A DNA stretch of 64,000 nucleotides from JBGTFE01 sp049799955 (GTDB taxonomy: Bacteria > Acidobacteriota > Blastocatellia > Pyrinomonadales > Pyrinomonadaceae), in assembly GCA_049799955.1 (NCBI GenBank), contig JBARIW010000029.1:57201-121200 (forward strand), given 5' to 3'. The notes under the pieces were generated by a model that searched no databases, was not told the origin of the DNA, and worked only from the letters and a program-made list of their open reading frames with translations. A program made the position numbers and the translations under genes. Positions 1-6,907 of this stretch are shown here, in pieces (within the stretch, counting starts at the first letter, position 1; each line of letters begins with the position of its first letter).

Positions 1-3000
1 TCGTTGATATGCTCGGCGCGGGCGGTATGGGCGAGGTTTATCTCGCAAAGGATTTGCGTTTGAACCGACAGGTCGCGCTGAAAATTCTGCCGCCGACCGC
101 CGCGCTGGACAAAAACGCGAATCGACGTTTTCTGCGTGAAGCGCAAGCCGCCGCCGCGCTCGAACATCCGCATATCTGCACGATTCACGAAATCGGCGAG
201 CAAACAGGTTTTAGCTATATCGTTATGCAGTATGTCGAAGGCGAGACGCTTTCGGCAAAAATCAAAAGCGGAAAGCTCAAACCGCTCGAAGCTCTCAACA
301 TTGCGCTGCAAACCGCCGACGCTTTGGCGGAAGCGCACGCGCGCGGAATTGTTCACCGCGATATAAAACCCGCAAACATTATTATTTCAACAAATAATCA
401 GGCAAAGGTTCTTGATTTCGGCTTGGCGAAAAAAGTTGTTCTGGACACGCTTGAAAGCGAATCGAGCCTCAAAAGTTTGCTGAGTCTGCCCGGAATGATT
501 GTCGGAACAGTCAGCTATATGTCGCCCGAACAGATTCGCGGCGCGGAAGTTGACGCGCGCGCCGACCTTTGGAGTCTGGGCGTGGTTTTGTACGAGATGC
601 TTTTCGGCAAAACGCCTTTTTCCGGCGCAAATACGGTCGAAAAGCTTGCCGCAATTCTTTATCAGGAACCCGAAAAACAAGAGAAAAGTCCCGCCGAACT
701 TTCACGAATTCTTGCCAAAGCGTTGCGGAAAGAACCGGAAAAACGCTATCAAACCGCCGCCGAAATGACCGAAGATTTGCGCCGTCTCAAACAGGAACTC
801 GAATTTGCCGAACAGCTTGAGCTTCATGCGACGAGCGGCGCGAGCGAGAATGAAATTCACGAAACGCTCAGCCATTTTCTCGCCAGTCATCCGACGATTC
901 AGATTCAAGCGCAGACAAAGAACATCAAGCGAAAAAACTCTTGGAAATGGATTGTTTCCGCCGGTTTAATGTGCATTTTTCTGGCGCTCGGCGGCTGGAA
1001 ATTGTGGCAGATGCGTCAGATAAGCTGGGCGAACGAACAAATTCCGCGTGTTGAAGAGCTGGCGAAAAACGAAAAGAATTTCGAAGCCTATGATTTAGCG
1101 CTGGAAGTGAGCAAATACGTTCCCGAATCGACGTTTGCGGGCGTAATGCCGAAAATTTCCGATTCGCTTTCCGTTAATTCCGAGCCGAACGGCGCGAAAG
1201 TTTATCTTCGAAGATTTCAGCCGGACGGACGCGGCAAATTTCCCGAACGGCAGTTTATCGGCGAAACCCCGATAAACGAGCTTCGCGTCGCGCGCGGAAA
1301 CTACATTCTGCAAGTCGAAAAAGACGGATTCGCCGCGTTTGAACGGACGATTTCCGGCGGAATTCCGCGCGTCAACGGCTCATTTATCGAATCTCCGCCG
1401 GTTAAAATCGAAGCGAAGCTGATGGAAACGGACAAAATGCCGCCGCGAATGGTCTTTGTTCCGGCGGGCGAATATTCTCTGGTCAACTGGTCGCGCTCGA
1501 CCGAGACGAAAATCAATCTCGACGGCTTTTTTATTGATAAATACGAAGTTTCAAACGCCGAGTATAAGGAATTTGTCGCGTCCGGCGGCTACTGGAAAAA
1601 GGAATTCTGGAAATATCCGATTGTTAAGGACGGAAAAACGATTCCGATTGAGGAAGCCTTAAAAGATTTCAAGGACAAAACCGGCTTGCCCGCGCCGCGC
1701 TCGTGGACAAATCAGGCTTTTCCCGAAGGCAAAGACGATTTTCCCGTTACCGACATTACGTGGTATGAAGCGGCGGCTTACGCCGAATTTCGCGGCAAGC
1801 GGCTTCCGACCGTTTTTCAATGGGAAAAAGCCGCGCGCGACGGCACATTCGACCCGCGCTATAACGCGATGCCGTGGGGCTTTATCCGTCAGGGCGAGAC
1901 GACCGACGACCGCGCCAATTTTCGCGGAACGGGCACGGTTTCCGTCATGAGCAATGAGTATGGAATGAGCCCGTTCGGCGCGTTTAATATGGCTGGAAAC
2001 GTGTCCGAATGGAATTTGAATCAAAGCCCGCAGGGTTTTATCACAAGCGGCGGCGCGTGGAACGATTTGGCGTATTCATTCGGCGATTACGGCGAATATC
2101 CCGGGCTTTACTGGGGAAATCGCATCGGTTTTCGATGTGCTAAAAACGCGCCCGAATCAACCGGCGACCAGGGCGGGCAGATGCTTCCGCCAGCCGAAAC
2201 GCCTGACTATCAGCCTTCGAGCGAAGCGGATTTTAAAACGTGGCTGTCGCATTATGAATACGACAATAAGCCTCTTAACGCGCAGGTTGTCGAAGTAATC
2301 GAAACCAATGACTGGCGGCGCGAGAAAATCGCTTTCGTCGGCGAAGGCGACCTTCAGGCAATCGCTTATTTATATCTGCCGAAAAATTATCCGCGTCCTT
2401 TGCAGGTTATTCACTACGTTCCGGCGGGCGACGTGGTGCGCGGACTTCGAAGCTTGCCCGATTCGGTCGAGATGTTTCTGACGCCGCTGATAAAATCGGG
2501 CAGAGCCGTTTTCGCCGTTGTGTTAAAAGGCTATAACGAGCGTCCTTTTCTGAACAATTATTCGCCGCCGGAGAATTCGACCGTCGAATTTCGCAAGCAG
2601 ATGGTCAACTGGATAACCGATTTGCGGCGCGGCGTCGATTATCTAAAAGAGCGCGATGATTTGAATTTTCAAAAGCTCGCCTTTCTCGGCATCTCCAACG
2701 GCGCGAACGTCGGTCTGGTTTTGACGGCGATTGAAACGCGCTACAAATGTCTCGTTTTCGAAAGCGCCGGTCTGGAAAAAGATTTTCTAAACCGCATTGC
2801 CGAGACAAGCCCGATAAAATTTGCCTCGCATATAAAAACGCAAAAACTCATCATCAACGGGCTTTACGACGAGACATTTCCCTACAACACCGATGCCAAA
2901 CCGCTTCACAAATTATTGCGCGAGCCGAGAAAAATCGTTCTTTATCCCGGCGGACACATCCCGACCATCGAATTTTTCGCGCCGACGGTGAATAACTGGC

Positions 3001-3032
3001 TCGACGAAACGCTCGGAAGCGTGAATAAATAG
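1..3032 (+). CDS. Ser/Thr kinase-PEGA-FGE-sulfatase-hydrolase fusion, 5' truncated by window edge
   Basis: The reading frame is open to the window edge, and codons for V-D precede the first Met at 9, so the start lies outside. Numbering from that Met, residues 1-270 are a Hanks-type kinase: glycine loop GAGGMGEVY, Lys25, catalytic HRDIKPAN (Asp118), DFGLA and SPEQIRG. One membrane helix lies near 313-335, so the kinase is cytoplasmic and the remainder is extracytoplasmic. A PEGA-like domain (about 386-446) is followed by an FGE-sulfatase/SUMF1 fold (about 477-710). The C-terminus is an alpha/beta hydrolase with GISNG (Ser896), Asp954 and His983 as a plausible triad. Such mosaics are known from Acidobacteria. 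The substrate is unknown. Domain calls are strong, while coupling of sensing to hydrolysis is inference. Confidence 0.9.
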   Translation, partial: VDMLGAGGMGEVYLAKDLRLNRQVALKILPPTAALDKNANRRFLREAQAAAALEHPHICTIHEIGEQTGFSYIVMQYVEGETLSAKIKSGKLKPLEALNIALQTADALAEAHARGIVHRDIKPANIIISTNNQAKVLDFGLAKKVVLDTLESESSLKSLLSLPGMIVGTVSYMSPEQIRGAEVDARADLWSLGVVLYEMLFGKTPFSGANTVEKLAAILYQEPEKQEKSPAELSRILAKALRKEPEKRYQTAAEMTEDLRRLKQELEFAEQLELHATSGASENEIHETLSHFLASHPTIQIQAQTKNIKRKNSWKWIVSAGLMCIFLALGGWKLWQMRQISWANEQIPRVEELAKNEKNFEAYDLALEVSKYVPESTFAGVMPKISDSLSVNSEPNGAKVYLRRFQPDGRGKFPERQFIGETPINELRVARGNYILQVEKDGFAAFERTISGGIPRVNGSFIESPPVKIEAKLMETDKMPPRMVFVPAGEYSLVNWSRSTETKINLDGFFIDKYEVSNAEYKEFVASGGYWKKEFWKYPIVKDGKTIPIEEALKDFKDKTGLPAPRSWTNQAFPEGKDDFPVTDITWYEAAAYAEFRGKRLPTVFQWEKAARDGTFDPRYNAMPWGFIRQGETTDDRANFRGTGTVSVMSNEYGMSPFGAFNMAGNVSEWNLNQSPQGFITSGGAWNDLAYSFGDYGEYPGLYWGNRIGFRCAKNAPESTGDQGGQMLPPAETPDYQPSSEADFKTWLSHYEYDNKPLNAQVVEVIETNDWRREKIAFVGEGDLQAIAYLYLPKNYPRPLQVIHYVPAGDVVRGLRSLPDSVEMFLTPLIKSGRAVFAVVLKGYNERPFLNNYSPPENSTVEFRKQMVNWITDLRRGVDYLKERDDLNFQKLAFLGISNGANVGLVLTAIETRYKCLVFESAGLEKDFLNRIAETSPIKFASHIKTQKLIINGLYDETFPYNTDAKPLHKLLREPRKIVLYPGGHIPTIEFFAPTVNNWLDETLGSVNK

Positions 3033-3262
3033 CGATGTCCGATGTTTTTCTACCAATTACGGATTTTCGGGCAAACTAAAATCTTATATTTAGTTTCTAA
3101 GCAATGAAGAATCAACGGAAACTTAAAATTCGACGAAATAATCCTTATGGTTTCGCCTGTAAAGTTGTAAAAAAGTTGTTCTTCCATCACATTTTCTATA
3201 TTATTAACCGATTATAATTTTCGCGCTTAAATTTAGGTTTAGGCGCGTCCAATATTAGACTT

Positions 3263-4651
3263 ATGAAAAAGAATTTATATTTATTAATTACCGCATTTAT
3301 TTTGAGCGCGGCTATCCTTTTCGCCGGTCATGGCAAAGCTTTTGCGCAGGACGATAATAAGGCGAAAAAGGTCAGCGGCGATACCAAGAAATATCGCGCC
3401 GAATCGATTGCTCTTCTCAAAGAGATGAAGGAAAACTTAGAGAAATATTATTACGACAAGAATTTTCGCGGCATCGATTTGGAGGCGAAGGTTAAAGCCG
3501 CCAAAGACCGAATCAACACGCTCGAATATAACTGGCAGATGTATCGCGTTCTGGTTCAGTTTTTGATGGACTTTGACGATTCGCACACGAGATTTCAACT
3601 GCCGTCGCGCGCCGATTTCTTCGACTACGGGTTTTCGATGCAGATGTTCGGCGCCGAATGTTTTATCATTTCGGTCAAAAAAGGCAGCGACGCCGAAAAA
3701 CAAGGTTTGGTGGTCGGCGACAAAATCGTGAACATCGGAAAGTTTAAGCCGCATCGTGAAGACCTCTGGAAAATCCTTTATGTTTTATACAAGCTCGACC
3801 CGGCGGATACGGTTGACCTTGCCGTGGAAAAACTCGACGGCGCGCAGCAGAAATTGACCGTTAAAGCCAAGACGATGACGCAAAAGGAAAGGCGCGAAGA
3901 GCTGAAAAGCAAGAAGAACAAGGAAAAATTCGAGCCTTTCAAATGTCAGGAAGTCAATACGCAGACAATCGCCTGCAAGCTTTATACTTTCGTCGTCGAG
4001 CGAAACGATATTGATAAAATGATGAAGCAGGCTAGAAATTATCCGAAGATGATTCTCGATTTACGCGGCAACGGCGGCGGGCTTGTTTCGATTGAAGAAT
4101 ATCTGCTCGGTCATTTTTTCGAGCAGGACGTTAAGATTGGCGACGTAATAAGCCGGGATAAAACCGAAACGCGCTATGCCAAAACGCGCGGCGACAAGGT
4201 TTACAAAGGTGATTTGGTCGTTTTGATTGACAGCCGGTCGGCTTCGGCTGCCGAGATGACATCACGTGTTCTCCAGCTCGAAAAACGCGCCAAAATCGTC
4301 GGCGATGTCAGCAGCGGCGCAGTGATGACCAGTTACGGCATCGGATTGTTCAGCCCGGCAAGCTCTCTTTCGGTTTATGTTCTTTCGTCGGTAGGAATGA
4401 GCGTTTCCGTCGCCGACGTTGTGATGAAAGACGGAAGCCGTCTGGAAAAAGTCGGCGTCATCCCGGATGTGCCGGTTATACCGACAGGCGCGGCGCTGAA
4501 TAAAAAAATGGATGCCGTTCTCGCCTACGCGGCGTCGATGCTCGGAGCGAAACTGACGCCGGAAAAGGCAGGTGAATTTTATTTCATCACGCAAAAGGAA
4601 AACGACGAAGACCTTGATAAAAACGCGGATGAAGGCGACGGCGATAAATAA
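3263..4651 (+). CDS. Secreted S41-family peptidase
   Basis: The 462-residue protein has a basic N-terminus and hydrophobic signal peptide ending near AFAQ, a PDZ-like segment (about 130-200) and an S41 core. The serine motif SRSASAAE places the likely nucleophile at Ser328. The lysine of the classic CtpA motif (FGKG) is not there: the aligned stretch reads SSGAVM. DSHTRF (His108) could instead supply the base, as in the Ser-His tricorn-like branch of S41. The C-terminus is charged and disordered. It stands alone, 230 bp after the kinase gene, with a TATAAT-like hexamer at 3213-3218 upstream but no convincing -35. Substrates are unknown; a periplasmic processing protease is the likely role. 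Confidence 0.85.
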   Translation: MKKNLYLLITAFILSAAILFAGHGKAFAQDDNKAKKVSGDTKKYRAESIALLKEMKENLEKYYYDKNFRGIDLEAKVKAAKDRINTLEYNWQMYRVLVQFLMDFDDSHTRFQLPSRADFFDYGFSMQMFGAECFIISVKKGSDAEKQGLVVGDKIVNIGKFKPHREDLWKILYVLYKLDPADTVDLAVEKLDGAQQKLTVKAKTMTQKERREELKSKKNKEKFEPFKCQEVNTQTIACKLYTFVVERNDIDKMMKQARNYPKMILDLRGNGGGLVSIEEYLLGHFFEQDVKIGDVISRDKTETRYAKTRGDKVYKGDLVVLIDSRSASAAEMTSRVLQLEKRAKIVGDVSSGAVMTSYGIGLFSPASSLSVYVLSSVGMSVSVADVVMKDGSRLEKVGVIPDVPVIPTGAALNKKMDAVLAYAASMLGAKLTPEKAGEFYFITQKENDEDLDKNADEGDGDK

Positions 4652-4667
4652 TTTTTCGGGCGGAAAC

Positions 4668-4699
4668 TTGACACTTTCCGCCCGAAACCGCATTATAAA
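4668..4699 (+). promoter_or_regulatory. Probable sigma70 promoter of the methionine-cycle gene
   Basis: A perfect TTGACA lies at 4668-4673 and TATAAA at 4694-4699. The 20-nt gap is longer than the ideal 17; CATTAT at 4691-4696 gives 17. Either choice puts the start of transcription at about 4703-4707, immediately before the aptamer at 4709, which fits a short riboswitch leader. Confidence 0.5.
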
Positions 4700-4708
4700 A
4701 TTTACTTT

Positions 4709-4763
4709 TCGTGGTGAGTTATCAGCGACTTGCGACCACGTAAAATAAACTGCTAAACAGCGA
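4709..4763 (+). ncRNA. SAM-II-like riboswitch aptamer
   Basis: A 6-bp P1 stem (CGTGGT 4710-4715 with ACCACG 4735-4740) encloses GAGTTAT and CTTGCG, and is followed by an A-rich stretch TAAAATAA and then TGCTAAACAG. The order and spacing of these blocks match the small SAM-II pseudoknot class: P1, TTGC before the P1 3' strand, an ATAAA-like linker and GCTAAA. The downstream gene acts in methionine synthesis, as expected for a SAM sensor. The 3' end AAACAGCGA (4755-4763) is perfectly complementary to TCGCTGTTT (4787-4795) inside the terminator, giving an antiterminator. SAM binding would lock this strand in the pseudoknot, allow the terminator to form and turn the gene off. The match was made by eye without a covariance search. 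Confidence 0.72.
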
Positions 4764-4784
4764 ATAGAGAAAAGTTTTAAAGAG

Positions 4785-4809
4785 TCTCGCTGTTTTGGCG
4801 AGATTTTTT
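4785..4809 (+). terminator. Intrinsic terminator forming the riboswitch expression platform
   Basis: A perfect 6-bp stem TCTCGC/GCGAGA with loop TGTTTTG is followed by six T. It lies 116 nt upstream of the start codon of the methyltransferase gene. Its left half and loop pair alternatively with the aptamer 3' end (9 bp), so it is a conditional terminator. Confidence 0.75.
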
Positions 4810-4820
4810 AATTTTGTCAT

Positions 4821-4919
4821 TAGTCCTTTGTCCTTTGTCCTTTGCACGATTGAATTTAAATTGAGTTCTTAATTTAAGTTCAAGCGCGCAAACGGCAAAG
4901 GACAAAGGACAAAGGACTA
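4821..4919 (+). repeat. Word-repeat hairpin, family A (7-mer CTTTGTC), copy 1
   Basis: Three head-to-tail copies of the heptamer between TAGTC and GC (4821-4845) are matched base for base by the reverse complement at 4895-4919, 25 of 25. The 49-nt loop holds a second imperfect inverted repeat (TTGAATTTAAATT against AATTTAAGTTCAA). It lies between the conditional terminator and the ATG at 4926. Loop homologues occur at 43376 and 59399. Confidence 0.95.
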
Positions 4920-4925
4920 AACATA

Positions 4926-6818
4926 ATGAAAAACTTCCGTGAAATTTTAGATTCCGACGGCATTTTCGTTTTTGACGGCGCGGTCGGCACGCGCTTTTAC
5001 GACAAAGGCGTTTATATCAATCGTTCTTATGATGAACTGAACCTGACTTCGCCCGACCTTGTGCGCGAAGTTCACGAGGAATACGTCAAAGCGGGCGCGG
5101 ATATTATCGAAACGAACACTTTCGGCGCGACGCGGCATAAATTACAGCAGTACAGTCTGGAAAACAAATTGCGCGAAATCAACATCGCGGGCGTTCGGCT
5201 TGCGCGTGAAGCGGCGGGCGAAGACGTTTTCGTCGCGGGAGCAATCGGACCTCTCGAACTCAGAATCGAGCCGTATGGACCGACTTCGTTTGACGAGGCG
5301 AAAGAGATGTTCAAGGAACAGGCAGCCGCGCTGATTGAAGGCGATGTCGATTTATTTGTTCTCGAAACTTTCTCGGATTTGTCGGAAGTCGAACAGGCGA
5401 TAAAAGCCGTCAGAGAATTATCGGATTTACCGATTTTCGCGCAGATGACGATTACGACCGAAGGCAACACGGTTTTCGGCGTAACGCCCGAAACTTTCAC
5501 CAAAAAGCTCGACGAACTCGGCGTTGACGTAATCGGCTTAAACTGCGGCGTCGGTCCGACGCATATTTTGACGACGCTCGAAAAAATGCGCGAAGTTACG
5601 CATAAAAAGCTTTCCGCGCAGCCGAATGCGGGACTTCCAAGAGATGTTCAGGGCAGGCAGTTTTATATGTCTTCGCCCGAATACATGTCGAAATTCGCCA
5701 AGCGTTTTATCAAGGCGGGCGCGAAATTCGTCGGCGGCTGCTGCGGCACGACGCCGAAACACACGAAATTAATGGCTGATGCGGTTCGCGCCATTTCTCC
5801 GCGCGCGGCGAAAGTAAAAGCAAAACCGATTGTTTCAGCAAAAGTAAATGATTTAACGCCGGCTGATATTCAGGTCGTCGCGCCCGAAGAACGCTCGAAA
5901 TGGTCGCGGAAGATTGCGCGCGGCGAGTTTGTTACATCGGTCGAAGTTCTGCCGCCGAAAGGCTGCGACGCGGCGAAAACTCTGGAATCGATAAAACTAC
6001 TTGTCGATGCCGGAGTTGACGCGGTAAATATTCCCGATGGACCGCGAGCGCAAACGAGAATGAGCGCGCAGGCGACGGCGATTCTGGTCGAACAAAAGGT
6101 CGGCATCGAAGCCGTTCTGCATTACTGCTGCCGCGATAGAAATCTTCTCGGAATGATGTCTGATTTACTCGGCGCGGCGGCGCTCGGGCTTCATAATCTT
6201 TTGATTATCACGGGCGACCCGCCGAAAATGGGACCTTTTCCCGACGCGACCGCCGTTTTCGACATCGATTCAATCGGCTTGACGAATATGGTCAACAAGC
6301 TCAATCACGGTCTGGATTTGGGCAACAATCCTATCGGCTGCCCGACGGCTTTTTCAATCGGCGTCGGCGTAAATCCGGGCGCGATAAATCTGGATGAGGA
6401 AATCCGACGCTTTGAATGGAAGGTCGAAGCGGGCGCTGAATATGCGATTACTCAGCCCGTTTACGACACGGAACAGCTAAAAAGCTTTCTCAAACGAATC
6501 GAGCACGTTCGCATCCCGATTGTCGCGGGGATTTTCCCGCTTGTTTCCATCCGCAACGCCGAATTTATGCACAACGAAGTTCCGGGCGTTGTCGTAACGC
6601 ACGAAATTCTCGAAAGAATGCGAAAAGCGTCAGATATTTCAAAGGAAGCCGCGCGTGAAGAAGGCATCAATATCGCGCGTAAGTCTCTGCTCGAAGTCCG
6701 CGATTTGATTCAGGGCGTGCAGGTTTCCGCGCCGTTCGGCAACGTAAAATACGCGCTGCAAGTTTTTGACGCGCTGGAAGAATTTCAGTCGAGAAAAGAG
6801 GCGGCTTTAGTCTCATAA
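4926..6818 (+). CDS. Homocysteine S-methyltransferase / methylenetetrahydrofolate reductase fusion
   Basis: The 630-residue protein joins an N-terminal zinc-type homocysteine S-methyltransferase barrel (about 1-300) to a C-terminal MetF-type flavin reductase barrel (about 330-620), the arrangement known from Bacillus YitJ. The methyltransferase part shows the zinc ligand motif GGCCGTT (Cys272, Cys273) and an upstream NCGVGPTH. The reductase part shows EVLPPKG, LLIITGDPP and ITQPVYD. It should reduce methylenetetrahydrofolate and supply methyl groups toward methionine in the cytoplasm. The ATG follows the family A hairpin by six bases and has no clear Shine-Dalgarno unless AAGGAC of the repeat serves. 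Control by the upstream SAM-II-like switch fits the pathway. Confidence 0.93.
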   Translation: MKNFREILDSDGIFVFDGAVGTRFYDKGVYINRSYDELNLTSPDLVREVHEEYVKAGADIIETNTFGATRHKLQQYSLENKLREINIAGVRLAREAAGEDVFVAGAIGPLELRIEPYGPTSFDEAKEMFKEQAAALIEGDVDLFVLETFSDLSEVEQAIKAVRELSDLPIFAQMTITTEGNTVFGVTPETFTKKLDELGVDVIGLNCGVGPTHILTTLEKMREVTHKKLSAQPNAGLPRDVQGRQFYMSSPEYMSKFAKRFIKAGAKFVGGCCGTTPKHTKLMADAVRAISPRAAKVKAKPIVSAKVNDLTPADIQVVAPEERSKWSRKIARGEFVTSVEVLPPKGCDAAKTLESIKLLVDAGVDAVNIPDGPRAQTRMSAQATAILVEQKVGIEAVLHYCCRDRNLLGMMSDLLGAAALGLHNLLIITGDPPKMGPFPDATAVFDIDSIGLTNMVNKLNHGLDLGNNPIGCPTAFSIGVGVNPGAINLDEEIRRFEWKVEAGAEYAITQPVYDTEQLKSFLKRIEHVRIPIVAGIFPLVSIRNAEFMHNEVPGVVVTHEILERMRKASDISKEAAREEGINIARKSLLEVRDLIQGVQVSAPFGNVKYALQVFDALEEFQSRKEAALVS

Positions 6819-6856
6819 ACAACTTTCCTATTTTTCATCGAAGAAATTTCAACGGC

Positions 6857-6888
6857 AAAAAGCCCGACTCGACCGAGCCGGGCTTTTT
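6857..6888. terminator. Bidirectional intrinsic terminator
   Basis: AAAAAGCCCGACTC (from 6857) pairs with GAGCCGGGCTTTTT (to 6888) with one mismatch and a 4-nt loop. It has A and T tracts on both flanks. It separates the convergent genes ending at 6818 (+) and 6908 (-) and can serve both. Confidence 0.88.
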
Positions 6889-6907
6889 ATATTGTGCTTT
6901 TTTTACG

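Noticed and set aside
4821..4919. CRISPR array suspicion for tandem heptamers
   Set aside because: Units are 7 nt and contiguous without spacers, arms are inverse, and no cas gene is present.
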